This document shows positions 35,589-45,200 of a DNA stretch of 64,000 bases, piece after piece. Made by a program: the position numbers and the translations under genes. The notes beneath the pieces were generated by a model. That model was not told where the DNA came from, made no database searches, and worked only from the letters and a program-made list of their open reading frames with translations. The stretch is from assembly GCA_945865635.1 (NCBI GenBank), contig CAMBEP010000020.1, positions 1 through 64,000 on the forward strand, read 5' to 3'. This DNA is from Candidatus Kuenenia stuttgartensis. GTDB taxonomy: Bacteria; Planctomycetota; Planctomycetia; Isosphaerales; Isosphaeraceae. The number at the start of each line of letters is the position of its first letter. The first letter of the stretch is position 1.

Positions 35589-37892
35589 TCAATTTGATTG
35601 AATCTTGAGATCGTGGCTGATTCGAAGACCAAGATGACTGAGCTGATTTAATAAGTCAGGGATTTCACTCTCATTCACTTTGACAGAATGCGGGCCAAAT
35701 CGACGATCGAAAAATCTTGACGTTGCATCAAGATTAAGTAATCCGTCGATCAATTGCTCGTCGTCGCATGTCAATACAACCACGCGTTCCAATCCAATCG
35801 ATTTTAGAGTTGTAGTTGGATTTGGAGTTGGATTGAGAATTGGGCTATGGCGTGCTGTTTCTTCTATTGGCTTTGAGGCTTCAACACATTTCCATAGCAA
35901 ATAGACAGAGGCTGGGGTCGGCTTACCAGTCCGCTTGACGAAAAACGAGTTGATCCATTCGCTGGTCACACCTTTTTCTAAAGCAATCTGGAGCGAATTT
36001 GTATCAATTCTGAAAAAACGATAAGTCCCCGGACTCGAATTCTGATTAAAATCTGAACCAGGCTCTGATGGAGTTGCGAACCGATTTAATTGAGGATCCA
36101 GAGCCAAATCTGACTTGGTCGAATCCACTTCAAGCGATGTTCCATCGCCAATGGATCTGACACACGGAATTGGATCGCGCGTTTGATCCTGCTGCGCAAC
36201 AATCCTGAGGCCCTTGAATGGAATCCGCTCTTCATCGGCAACAATCAGCCATGTGCTGCCAACAGGTTCTGTCAGATCGTCGGGGCCAAATCGGGCGATC
36301 AGGCCGGGGCGGTCCGCGGGATCAACCGCCTCAAGCAGAACGGCTGATCGATAGACTCTTATCCTATCTGATTTTCCAGCCCAGGTGCGAATCGTTTCAA
36401 GCACAGAGGTGGCGACTGGAATCGCAGAAAGGTCGGACAAATCGTCCAGCAGTTTTTCGACTTTATGACTTGAGGCAAACATCTGCCGCATCCAAGTTTC
36501 GTCAAGACGACCCTGAAGAACAGGCCCTATGGCCGTGAACTTCAGCAATCTAACGATCTTTGCAAGATTAGCGGCTGTAAGACCTTGCCGATAAAAAATC
36601 CCTTCCAGGTTAGGCTGGAGAAAGAGCGACTTTTCAATGGAGGGCATGGCTCTTGGAGGGTCGCCGTGGCCCATCATGAATCGACCTAGCGGTGTGATTT
36701 GCACGCAAAGTGATTCTGCATCGGTGGGTTGGGCAAATTGGACCAGTCCGCCAAGCCAAGCTGGGCCAGCAACCCAAGACTCGATGACGGGGGCTAAATC
36801 GGACAAGGCCAGATTAGTTGGTTTTGCGCGATTTTTGGAGGGCCGACCGCCTCCGCCTTGGGGCGGAGCCTGAAGTAGAGTTGTCAGATTTGATTGAATC
36901 AGAGAGTTCAGATCGACCCAGATATCTGGCTCAAGCGAGGCAAGTTCCACCAGCAAAATGACATTCAGCCAAGCGGCCAGGTCTGCGGCTTGTTTGACTG
37001 ACGTTGTTCCGGTATCAAGGGTCGCGGAATCAAACGTGATGGCCATTGAGGATCTGGCAAGAAGTTGCGGGAGGTGGAAGGAATGTTCGTCCCACCATTC
37101 GCCGCTGGCGGCTGAGAATTGATCTTTTTCGGAGACCAAAAGCCCGACTCGCCAGGACCAATCCACAAGGGTATCAATCGCAAAATCCAGCCAATTAGGA
37201 TTTTGAACCGGAAAAGCAGTGGGCGGGATTGCAAAAATCGGTTCACGCAGCAGTCGGTCCCGGTCCTTTTTATGAATCAGGCTATTGAGAGTCCGTCGAA
37301 TAGGGTCGATGGTGGTGTGTTGCCAAAGCGACAAGAGACGGGCGACGAGTTCTGCCGGATCTGCTGCCTGTACGGTCTGGACTTCTTTGATCAGAATGAG
37401 TTCTGACATGGGAACAGGCGGTGCGGAGGGGGGCTCGATACGATCGACCAAACTTGGCCAGATCGCCACATTGACACCTTCCCTAAGACCGGTTTCCACG
37501 ATCTGCTTGCGAAGTGCCAGTGGCAAAACCGTTACCGAGTCCGCATAAAACGGTACAATAGCCCCAAAGGCAATCAACGGCCCTATCGACTCGGCTGGTG
37601 AATGGCCCCAGATTTGCAGGATTGAAGCCAGTTCTGTCAGTCCGATTGGGCGATCCCAATGGCCCCAGGCCAGAATCCCGAGTGCATCACGGGCTGAGGC
37701 GGAAAAACCCTTTGCCAAATGCATGGCCGATGAAGGATCTGCCCAGACCTGGGAAATCCGGCTGACCCAATCTTCATGTGCGTTGGCGCCTTCTGGAACG
37801 TAAGAACCGAGGGTTCCAGCCAGGTCTTTCAAGGCCGCTGTGGAATGTCGGCTGAGGGCATCTTTGAGGTCGTTAATCACGAAGTCGGCCAC
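35589..37892 (-). CDS. Helicase-associated protein with Helicase_C_3 (XPB/Ssl2-like N-terminal) domain
   Basis: 767 residues. Residues ~417-525 (LFLQPNLEGIFYRQGLTAANLAKIVRLLKF, VLQGRLDETWMRQMFASSHKVEKLLDDLSDLSAIPV, WAGKSDRIRVYRSAVLLEAVDP) match the Helicase_C_3 domain, the same domain found at the N-terminus of the XPB-like helicase at 30202. Actinobacteria have a long protein with this domain directly beside their XPB gene. Here the two genes are on opposite strands with the ASPIC/UnbV gene between. I infer a partner of the XPB-like helicase in DNA repair. The rest of the protein is helical with no catalytic motif. Start GTG 37892. Confidence 0.72.
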   Translation of the reverse strand: MADFVINDLKDALSRHSTAALKDLAGTLGSYVPEGANAHEDWVSRISQVWADPSSAMHLAKGFSASARDALGILAWGHWDRPIGLTELASILQIWGHSPAESIGPLIAFGAIVPFYADSVTVLPLALRKQIVETGLREGVNVAIWPSLVDRIEPPSAPPVPMSELILIKEVQTVQAADPAELVARLLSLWQHTTIDPIRRTLNSLIHKKDRDRLLREPIFAIPPTAFPVQNPNWLDFAIDTLVDWSWRVGLLVSEKDQFSAASGEWWDEHSFHLPQLLARSSMAITFDSATLDTGTTSVKQAADLAAWLNVILLVELASLEPDIWVDLNSLIQSNLTTLLQAPPQGGGGRPSKNRAKPTNLALSDLAPVIESWVAGPAWLGGLVQFAQPTDAESLCVQITPLGRFMMGHGDPPRAMPSIEKSLFLQPNLEGIFYRQGLTAANLAKIVRLLKFTAIGPVLQGRLDETWMRQMFASSHKVEKLLDDLSDLSAIPVATSVLETIRTWAGKSDRIRVYRSAVLLEAVDPADRPGLIARFGPDDLTEPVGSTWLIVADEERIPFKGLRIVAQQDQTRDPIPCVRSIGDGTSLEVDSTKSDLALDPQLNRFATPSEPGSDFNQNSSPGTYRFFRIDTNSLQIALEKGVTSEWINSFFVKRTGKPTPASVYLLWKCVEASKPIEETARHSPILNPTPNPTTTLKSIGLERVVVLTCDDEQLIDGLLNLDATSRFFDRRFGPHSVKVNESEIPDLLNQLSHLGLRISHDLKIQSN

Positions 37893-37993
37893 TACCCTCG
37901 TTTAATTTTGAATCGGTCTGGAAGATTGAGAAGAATGGCACGAAGGCAGGTCAACCTTCGCAAAAATCCCCTTGATCACTTAGTAGATCGTTC

Positions 37994-38027
37994 ATGATAT
38001 CATAAAGGTGGTAGATCTACCAGCTTT
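37994..38027. promoter_or_regulatory. Twin palindromes, candidate operator
   Basis: Two adjacent palindromes: ATGATATCAT (37994-38003) and a 24-base near-perfect one (38004-38027) whose core TGGTAGATCTACCA is exact and whose flanks AAAG/CTTT extend it with one mismatched pair. They lie between the divergent helicase-associated and protease genes, about 110 bases from the first and 265 from the second. This is the form of a dimeric repressor site. Confidence 0.45.
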
Positions 38028-38290
38028 CATGACCGAGATCAATCCAATGACTGGAGGCATTCGCCAGGCGAATCCAAAAGAACAATGTTGACAAAAAGCA
38101 TCAAAACCAATTATTCGCTTTAGAAGGCGGCCAATTAAGTCAGACTGTAATTATAATGAGCAAAATGTGCGCAAACTTACCAACCTGAAAAAAGGCGAAC
38201 ATAAAACGCGAAGTCCCCATTTCGATGAAGTCGATCATTTTTGTATTCCGCATTCTGAATTCATCCCAATCTACTGGAGTTTCCCGCTCT

Positions 38291-39235
38291 ATGACCACCT
38301 CATGCAAGATTTTGATTGGAATCTATTTAACGCTGGTTGCAGGATCATTTCAGCCCGCTCGGGCGGTGATCGTTTTTGAGGATCCAGGCCGATTGACAAC
38401 GATGCCATTGGTCAATGGAACAAAACCTGGCTGGCAGTTCATTGGAACTTATGGCTCTTTTACGGGAATACCGATCGGCCCAAGATCTTGGGTCACGGCC
38501 GAGCACATTACAGGCCATAGTATCGGATCTGCCGGTGTTTTGAATTACGACAATGCCGGAAATTCTGCATCTGCAAATTATTCATCGACACTTGCAGCGA
38601 TCAGTGGCGATCTGGCGGTGATGACGCTCGACAGCAACCAGCCGAGCTTTACCAGTTGGGCGCCTGTCTGGTCCGATCCAAACACTTTATCAAAAGGAAC
38701 TTCCGTTTATATTTATGGCCGAGGAACTGAGCGGGGGGCCGCCACGACGGGAGGCTGGCTATGGGGGAATGGAGCAAGCAGCCTGAGTTATGGCACAAAT
38801 CAGGTGGATGGATTTGCAGCGGATCCTCAGAACAACACTTATGTTGCCATGACTTTCAATCAGCCAAACTCGACAAATCAATTGCCAAACACCGAAGGCA
38901 TTTTATCTTCTGGCGATTCGGGCGGCGGTGTTTTTGCTTTTAATCCAGCCGATGGCAAGTATGAATTGATTGCTGTCAATTATGGCGTTGACGTGGTCTC
39001 GCTAACCTCGAATGGACCGCTTTATTACGCCTCCCTCTACGATGCGAACGGGTATTATGACAACAACCAGCAATTATCCAGCCCTTCAGCCATTCCTCTG
39101 AGTTCTTACAGCACTTCACTTCCGAACAAGTATGATGTTTTGGCTCCATATATCGCTGTCCCTGAACCCGGCACTTGGGTCATGGCCTTGATTGCCAGTG
39201 TCGGGCTTTTCCTGTTCGGAAAAAGGGCGATTTAA
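38291..39235 (+). CDS. PEP-CTERM-anchored trypsin-like serine protease
   Basis: 314 residues from ATG 38291, which gives a good signal peptide (MTTSCKILIGIYLTLVAGSF then PARA). The mature part has a chymotrypsin-fold triad in order: His72 in WVTAEH, Asp107 in SGDLAVMTLD, Ser210 in SSGDSGGGVF. It ends VPEPGTWVMALIASVGLFLFGKRAI, a PEP-CTERM signal with helix and basic tail, sorted and cut by exosortase. So it should be exported and processed at the envelope. A frame from 38225 adds residues without function. Substrate unknown. Confidence 0.82.
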   Translation: MTTSCKILIGIYLTLVAGSFQPARAVIVFEDPGRLTTMPLVNGTKPGWQFIGTYGSFTGIPIGPRSWVTAEHITGHSIGSAGVLNYDNAGNSASANYSSTLAAISGDLAVMTLDSNQPSFTSWAPVWSDPNTLSKGTSVYIYGRGTERGAATTGGWLWGNGASSLSYGTNQVDGFAADPQNNTYVAMTFNQPNSTNQLPNTEGILSSGDSGGGVFAFNPADGKYELIAVNYGVDVVSLTSNGPLYYASLYDANGYYDNNQQLSSPSAIPLSSYSTSLPNKYDVLAPYIAVPEPGTWVMALIASVGLFLFGKRAI

Positions 39236-39241
39236 AACCAT

Positions 39242-40201
39242 TCAGCGACTCTGTATTAATTGAACTGCAAGTCGCGTTGGCTTGCCGTCAATCTGTTTTG
39301 CAATTGTGATAATGACTTGTGGAGCAGCGACTCTCTCCAGGTCGCTGGCGGTTCGGATGGGCCGGTCGTTGATTGCAACGACCGCGTCGCCCATCATCAG
39401 TTCCAAATTGTCGCAGAGACTACCAGGGATGGGCTTATTGTTTAGAATCGCATAGAAATTCCCATCGGGTTGAGAGATCAGATGATAAGCGATACCAAGC
39501 GATTCACTGTAACTGTCGACTGAGTCGTCGACTTCCAGAGGCTTTGATCCAGATGTGATTGGAACAATCAAAGCCCTTTCTGCAACAAGAGTTGAGCCAA
39601 CCGTTCCGACCACCCTTTGACTGAACTCCCAGCGAATGCCCAGGTTGATTCGTTCCATTTGATCGAAAGCAGACTTGCGTCCCTGATCGCGATCCGCAAG
39701 AAGACGCCTGGTGTCAGGCACCACGATAAACTCATTCATCATGGCCTCAATCCCTGGCCCTTTCTCGCCTTTTCGAAGCTTGGCCAACAGTGCCGTAAAG
39801 CGTTCAATCTGAGCAGGATCAGCCAATTGAATGCTACGTCGGAGGGTCAATTCCAGATTCTCTTCAAGACGACTGTTTGTAGCCCTGAGACTGCCAATAG
39901 CTGAGATCAGTTCATTCAGCCGAGGATTTTTACTGATTTCGTAGAACTCGCCCATGGCAGGCTTTACAATGACCGATCCGTCGATATTGAGAACCCATTG
40001 AGCCTTCCCGTTGGTGAGTAGCTGGAGTTCGGCTCGGTCCATAATGCCTGGGTGCTGGTCATCGGTTTTGGTTTCCGACCAATAGTAGCCATTAGCATCA
40101 AGAAAAGGCGGTGCGGCATGAACCTGAGCCAAGCTTGAAACGAGCATCAAAATTCCAAAGGCCAAACCTTTCCGCCGAATAGTCGAAGTTTGAGGGCTCA
40201 T
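39242..40201 (-). CDS. Secreted PDZ-domain protein
   Basis: 319 residues from ATG 40201, chosen because it gives a signal peptide (RRKGLAFGILMLVSSLAQVHA); an upstream in-frame start at 40339 would bury it. The C-terminal ~90 residues form a PDZ domain (YHLISQPDGNFYAILNNKPIPGSLCDNLELMMGDAVVAINDRPIRTASDLERV), which binds the ends of partner proteins. The middle is helical with no known domain and there is no protease motif. It is convergent with the PEP-CTERM protease, 6 bases apart. Confidence 0.65.
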   Translation of the reverse strand: MSPQTSTIRRKGLAFGILMLVSSLAQVHAAPPFLDANGYYWSETKTDDQHPGIMDRAELQLLTNGKAQWVLNIDGSVIVKPAMGEFYEISKNPRLNELISAIGSLRATNSRLEENLELTLRRSIQLADPAQIERFTALLAKLRKGEKGPGIEAMMNEFIVVPDTRRLLADRDQGRKSAFDQMERINLGIRWEFSQRVVGTVGSTLVAERALIVPITSGSKPLEVDDSVDSYSESLGIAYHLISQPDGNFYAILNNKPIPGSLCDNLELMMGDAVVAINDRPIRTASDLERVAAPQVIITIAKQIDGKPTRLAVQLIQSR

Positions 40202-40627
40202 GAAACCAAGACTAAAGAAAGATGGTGCGATCATGGCGATTTGCAGATTCCAGGAATGAATGAATTCGATGATTTGATGACTTGCGCCGATTGAGTTCTG
40301 GACCTTTACCGGAACGTATCGATTGATAGTCTTACGCATTATACATAGATTTTAGAAAAAAGACGATGCATAAGAACCGAAAGTTGACGAATTGGACAAA
40401 GTGGGATCCTACGACAGATTTCTCTGGAAAAATCGTTACTTCAGGCATTTTGGTGTTTGACTGGCAAAACAAGCGTTCATTTTTCCATCCGAAGTTTCGT
40501 AAGCTTCCCAGGCGTAAATGAATCCGAACCTAAGTGAGCTTCGTTTTGAACTTTGGCCTGTATCAGGCTAAAAAAGTCAATGAATCGTGATAATTGTAGA
40601 GAAAACACCTATTTTCAATCCAAAAAC
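40202..40627. other. Intergenic region between PDZ-protein and clpV genes
   Basis: About 425 bases. No supportable reading frame or repeat. It would contain the promoter of the leftward PDZ gene; clpV's terminator follows at 40628-40663. Confidence 0.4.
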
Positions 40628-40663
40628 GGAAACACCAAGCGTGCCAAGCAGCTTGGTGTTTCC
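40628..40663 (-). terminator. Rho-independent terminator of clpV
   Basis: GGAAACACCAAGC and GCTTGGTGTTTCC pair perfectly over 13 bases around a 10-base loop. On the minus strand the stem is followed by GTTTTTGG, placing it as the terminator 44 bases after the clpV stop. Confidence 0.8.
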
Positions 40664-40706
40664 CTATCTTGATCAGCAAAAGCGTTTTAAAATCCAACGG
40701 AATGGA

Positions 40707-43394
40707 TCAGGAGTTGGCCTGAACGAGGAAATTTGAGTCCGAGTCGATTGAAACGGTCATGGAGTTGACTGGCAGGCCTTCCGCCATAAATTTCAGGACT
40801 TCGATCGCGATCAATGGCAGGAGGGTCTGATTGATGATCCGCTCGACATTTCGAGCGCCCGATTCCACCTCGCGACATCGGCCGAGAATGGCAGTGGCCA
40901 CATCCGGGGCGAATTGCAGAGGGGTCTTGTGTACTTCCAGAAAGCGGCTGGAGACCTTCTGTAGTTGCAGCCCAATGATGGATTTGAGCACATCGTCGCC
41001 CAGAGGATAATAGGGAACGACAGTCAATCGCCCGACAAAGGCGGGTTTGAAGGCTTTGATAAGCTCTTGTCGGATGGCATCCAGCAGGCCTTCTGGGCTT
41101 GGCCGGGTGTCGGGATCAGTACACAGTCGCGTGATGGTATCGGTAGCGACATTGGATGTCAGGAGGATGATCGTATTTTTAAAGTCGATCATGCGACCTT
41201 CGCCGTCTTCAAGCTGACCTTTATCAAAGACTTGATAGAAGAGCTCCAAAACATCCGGGTGGGCTTTTTCGACTTCGTCGAGCAAAACAACACAGTAAGG
41301 CCGGCGCCGAACGGCTTCAGTCAGAACACCACCTTCGCCGTAACCCACATAGCCTGGAGGGGATCCCTTCAAAAGACTGACGGTGTGTGACTCCTGAAAC
41401 TCGGACATGTTGATGGTCACGAGACTGCGTTCGCCGCCATACATGGTGTCGGCCAGGGTGAGGGCGGTTTCGGTCTTGCCCACGCCAGATGGCCCGACCA
41501 ACAGAAATACACCCAAAGGGCGACGTGGGTCGGTCAAACCGGCCGAGGCGGTCCGGATCCGTTCCGACAAGGTTTCAATGGCATGATTCTGGCCCACAAC
41601 GCGGGCCTTCATCACATCGTACATCTGCAAGACAGACTGCACGGAAGATGTGATCATCTTGCCCAGCGGGATTCCTGTCCAGGCCGCCACAACTTCCGCA
41701 ACGGCCTGAGCATCGGTATACGGGCGTGCCAATGGTGAATCGCCTTGCAAGGCGGCCAGCTCAATCCGGCTGGCTTCAAGTTCGGCCACAATCGATCCAC
41801 GGTCCGTCGCAGGTGCCAAGGTATCAGCCGTTTTTGTTTGGTCCTCATTGGTAGAGGATGATGCAGCGATCGACTTGGAGAGTTCGGAGACCTTTCTGAC
41901 AAGCTCCTGCTCAGCAACCCAGCGCTGTTTGAGCAGGCCTTCTTCCTCACTCAGACTTCCCAGAAGCCCATTTAATTCTTCAATTCGGGCGGCATCGACA
42001 GCATCACGGGTCAGAGTGTCGATTTCGGCCTGAATTTCGTTTCTTCGGGCATTGATTTTTTCGAGAGGTTCCGGAGTCGAAGATTGACCAAGCGAAACTC
42101 GGGCACAGGCTGTATCCAGAACGCTCAGGCTTTTATCAGGCAATTGGCGGTCTACGAGATATCGTGCCGTCAGGGTCACAGACGCCCTGATGGCTTCATC
42201 CAGAACACGCACGCCGTGGTGCCGTTCGAGCATTGGTGCTATGGCCCGCATCATGGTGATGGCTTTGTTGATTTCAGGCTCGTCGATTTTTACGACCTGA
42301 AACCGGCGTGTCAGGGCAGCATCCTTTTCAAAATACTTCTTGTATTCGCTCCAGGTTGTGGCCCCAATCGTTCTGAGTTCGCCGCGAGCCAGGGCGGGTT
42401 TCAGAAGGTTGGCCGCATCGTTCTGACCTGCCTGGCCACCAGCACCGACAATGGTGTGAATCTCGTCAATAAAGAGAATGATGGGTCTCGGGGAAGCCTT
42501 CACTTCATCAATCACCTTGCGAAGGCGGTTTTCAAACTCACCTCGCACGCCTGCACCTGCCTGAAGCAGACCAAGGTCAAGCGACCTGACATCCACATTC
42601 TTCAGGACATCGGGAATGTCTCCGGCAGCAATGCGGCACGCAAAACCCTCGACAACAGCGGTTTTGCCTACACCGGGCTCGCCAGTGAGAATCGGGTTGT
42701 TCTGGCGACGGCGGATCAGAATGTCGATCATCTGGCGGATCTCGGAATCACGCCCTGAAATCGGGTCGATCTTGCCGGCCTTGGCAAGGTCTGTCAGGCT
42801 TGTGGTGAATTGGTCCAAGGTCGCGGTCGAAGCTGGCCCACCGCCAGGTTTCTGCTGGCCACCGGGGCCAGCCGGCGATGCGGATTGCGACGCAATACCA
42901 GATGCTGTAGTGGTTTCAGGGGACCGAGCTGTGATCGCTTCAAAATTTGACTGAAGCCCAGCGGCATCAATCTTGCCCCAATCTGGAAGTATCTCAAGGA
43001 ACTGGCGCTTCAGACGTTCGTTCTGAAGAATTCCCAGGATCAGAAAGCCGGAGCGTACGGACGACTGATTGAATTGAAGGGAACCCACAAGCCAAGCCTC
43101 GCGCACCAGCTCGTCTATCTGGGGGGCAAGCACTGGGACTCGGTTCCCCGAATCGCTCGACCGAAATTTGTCTACAGCCGACGTAAGACGTTTCAGAGTA
43201 TCGGCGGATGAAATGTCAAACTGCTTGAGTATTCGGGAAACATCGGTCTCGCCCTTCTCCACAATCTTCAGAAACCAATGCTCAAGCTCAACAGAAGATT
43301 GACCACGCGATTGGCTCAGGCCAGCGGCTTCCGCAAGTGTGTCCCGCGTCAAAGGATTGAGAGTACGGATCAACTTGCTTAACTCGATCGCCAT
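40707..43394 (-). CDS. tssH: Type VI secretion ATPase TssH/ClpV
   Basis: 895 residues from ATG 43394, eight bases after AGGAG. The Clp N-domain (residues 1-~150) is followed by a first AAA domain ([26 protein letters not shown]), the coiled middle domain and a second AAA domain ([45 protein letters not shown]). The N-domain opening [38 protein letters not shown] is of the ClpV kind rather than ClpB, and the segment [25 protein letters not shown] is shared. ClpV disassembles the contracted T6SS sheath. Neighbouring TssA, VgrG and PAAR genes support the reading. Confidence 0.9.
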   Translation of the reverse strand: MAIELSKLIRTLNPLTRDTLAEAAGLSQSRGQSSVELEHWFLKIVEKGETDVSRILKQFDISSADTLKRLTSAVDKFRSSDSGNRVPVLAPQIDELVREAWLVGSLQFNQSSVRSGFLILGILQNERLKRQFLEILPDWGKIDAAGLQSNFEAITARSPETTTASGIASQSASPAGPGGQQKPGGGPASTATLDQFTTSLTDLAKAGKIDPISGRDSEIRQMIDILIRRRQNNPILTGEPGVGKTAVVEGFACRIAAGDIPDVLKNVDVRSLDLGLLQAGAGVRGEFENRLRKVIDEVKASPRPIILFIDEIHTIVGAGGQAGQNDAANLLKPALARGELRTIGATTWSEYKKYFEKDAALTRRFQVVKIDEPEINKAITMMRAIAPMLERHHGVRVLDEAIRASVTLTARYLVDRQLPDKSLSVLDTACARVSLGQSSTPEPLEKINARRNEIQAEIDTLTRDAVDAARIEELNGLLGSLSEEEGLLKQRWVAEQELVRKVSELSKSIAASSSTNEDQTKTADTLAPATDRGSIVAELEASRIELAALQGDSPLARPYTDAQAVAEVVAAWTGIPLGKMITSSVQSVLQMYDVMKARVVGQNHAIETLSERIRTASAGLTDPRRPLGVFLLVGPSGVGKTETALTLADTMYGGERSLVTINMSEFQESHTVSLLKGSPPGYVGYGEGGVLTEAVRRRPYCVVLLDEVEKAHPDVLELFYQVFDKGQLEDGEGRMIDFKNTIILLTSNVATDTITRLCTDPDTRPSPEGLLDAIRQELIKAFKPAFVGRLTVVPYYPLGDDVLKSIIGLQLQKVSSRFLEVHKTPLQFAPDVATAILGRCREVESGARNVERIINQTLLPLIAIEVLKFMAEGLPVNSMTVSIDSDSNFLVQANS

Positions 43395-43725
43395 GGAAGA
43401 AGCTCCTGAGGATGATAGATTTTCCAATATTTTCGCAGCGGAATCTTTAAGATCGTACCAATAGATTCATCATAAATCCAGAATTTTTGAATCATTCCGA
43501 TAAAACGGGGGCGATCGCTATTCATTAACCAGGGAGCCTGCGTTGATGCCATCGACATGGTTCCGCCCTCCTTCTAAAAATCAGGAAAGTCGGCTTGACG
43601 GTCGGGCCCACAAAATTTATAAGGCCTACAAAGGATGATGCTGCAAAGGATTTGCATGTCATCCAGCAACAAACTTCACCTGACATGGATGTCGGGATGG
43701 CCATGAGCCGTTTTAAAGAGGTGGC
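43395..43725. other. Divergent intergenic region between clpV and the T6SS-side lipoprotein gene
   Basis: About 330 bases between divergent genes. No frame, repeat or RNA is evident; divergent promoters are expected. Confidence 0.4.
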
Positions 43726-45003
43726 ATGATGCCGACCAACTGGCTAACATCTATCTGGATAGTGCATTTGCGTCTACAATTCTGGGACGTAGTCAGGGCT
43801 TGCCTGATTTGTGCACTGACAGCAGGATGCACCGCTCCAACCACTGGCGGAGCCGCAGGGTCAGCCCTCGGAGCTCCGGGTGCAACCGCTGGAGCTCCAC
43901 CAGCCACCCTTTGGAGCTTTTTGGGCTTATCCAAAGCTCAGAAAGCCGCCTGCCTGGCCCAACTCTGCGCCAATCCAGTGCTCGGCCCGGCATCCAATGC
44001 CATGCTGGCTCCACTCGGAGTGCTCACTGGCGGACTATTCGGTGGGCTTTGCCCACCTTCCAGCATGTTTGGGGCGGGTGGCTCGCCCGCTCAGGATGTC
44101 GCAGGTGCGATCGCCGCAGACGAAGCCAGCGCCAAACAACGAGTCGCCGCTGTTGAATATCTTGCCACTGTGGATTGCCATTATTGGCCCGACGTCGAAG
44201 AAGCCATCATTGCCTCCCTACGCACCGACCGAAACGAATGTGTTCGATATGCAGCCGCCAAATCGCTCATCACCGGATGCTGTTGCGGCAAGAAAACGAT
44301 CGAGGCACTCACCATCGTCGTGAACCGCTCAGAAAAGGACGGGCACCCGTCAGAAAATTCTGATCGTGTCATTGCAGCAGCCTGCCTCGCCCTGCAACGA
44401 TGCCTGGCTGTTTTCTGTGACGACAAAGCGCCCGTCCAACCCGAACTTCCAGAGGCCTTAACTCCGGAAAATGGCCGTGAACCCGCCACAGCCGGCTTCG
44501 AAGCCCCTGCGACAGGCGCTTCAGGCCTTCCGAATATACCAGGCATTTTACCAAGCCAGGTTCGTCAGAATTCCAAACCTCAGTCTGCGATGGTCATTCC
44601 CCCAGAGATCAGGGCCTATTATCGAGTCAAGCTTGCGTCCAAACCCCGCGAGACCATGATCAACGAAGGCTTCCAAACGCTCAGAATGGCTACGACCCAA
44701 AAATTCTGGCTTGGCACCAGCACCATCCCGCCTGGAAGCCAGAGCCTCTCGGGAATCCTCGAAAAAGCTGGGTCCATCATGCCGTCAGGATCCAAGCCGC
44801 TCTCGCGTGACCAAATCCTGAAAATGGAATTCCCGCAATATCAAGGCGCCGATCCAGGCACTGCCCCCTTGCCAAGCTTCGAGCCCGCCGCCGCCGCGCA
44901 ACCAGACATAGATATGCCTGGAACATTGCCAGCAAGCCCGCAACCGGTCACCATCCCTGCGCCGGCCAGCAAGCCAATCTTTTTAAGCAACCCCATTCCG
45001 TAA
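43726..45003 (+). CDS. Lipoprotein with HEAT-like helices in the T6SS locus
   Basis: 425 residues. The signal peptide ends in the lipobox LTAGC (C35), so it should be lipid-anchored. A Gly/Ala-rich low-complexity stretch follows, then paired helices resembling HEAT repeats (SAKQRVAAVEYLATVDCHYWPDVEEAIIASLRTDRNECVRYAAAKSLI, followed by a CCCGKKTIEALTIVV helix). The last ~200 residues are Pro/Ser-rich without recognised domains. Sitting between clpV and tssA, it may be a T6SS envelope component, perhaps in place of TssJ, but no TssJ signature is visible. Start ATGATG at 43726. Confidence 0.6.
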   Translation: MMPTNWLTSIWIVHLRLQFWDVVRACLICALTAGCTAPTTGGAAGSALGAPGATAGAPPATLWSFLGLSKAQKAACLAQLCANPVLGPASNAMLAPLGVLTGGLFGGLCPPSSMFGAGGSPAQDVAGAIAADEASAKQRVAAVEYLATVDCHYWPDVEEAIIASLRTDRNECVRYAAAKSLITGCCCGKKTIEALTIVVNRSEKDGHPSENSDRVIAAACLALQRCLAVFCDDKAPVQPELPEALTPENGREPATAGFEAPATGASGLPNIPGILPSQVRQNSKPQSAMVIPPEIRAYYRVKLASKPRETMINEGFQTLRMATTQKFWLGTSTIPPGSQSLSGILEKAGSIMPSGSKPLSRDQILKMEFPQYQGADPGTAPLPSFEPAAAAQPDIDMPGTLPASPQPVTIPAPASKPIFLSNPIP

Positions 45004-45112
45004 GGCTCTCGCCAGATCGTAATCACTACAAATCCTAAGATGATACAGAATTTTGAATTCCACGCTCAGGCTTTGACAGTTTTGATTATTTAGGTCATGA
45101 TAACATTTGAAT

Positions 45113-45138
45113 AAGATGGGAAATCTTGCCCATCTTTT
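45113..45138 (+). terminator. Terminator-like hairpin between the lipoprotein and tssA genes
   Basis: AAGATGGG, loop of 8, CCCATCTT followed by TT. A second hairpin, AGGGCT/AGCCCT, follows immediately at 45139-45156. Together they would end or attenuate transcription before tssA. Confidence 0.6.
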
Positions 45139-45200
45139 AGGGCTCGAAGCAGCCCTATCCCCAATCCATACTGATTTTGCCCCCCCCTGAGACGACTACG

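Noticed and set aside
42084-42758. 224-codon rightward frame
   Set aside because: Antisense shadow of clpV; no motif.
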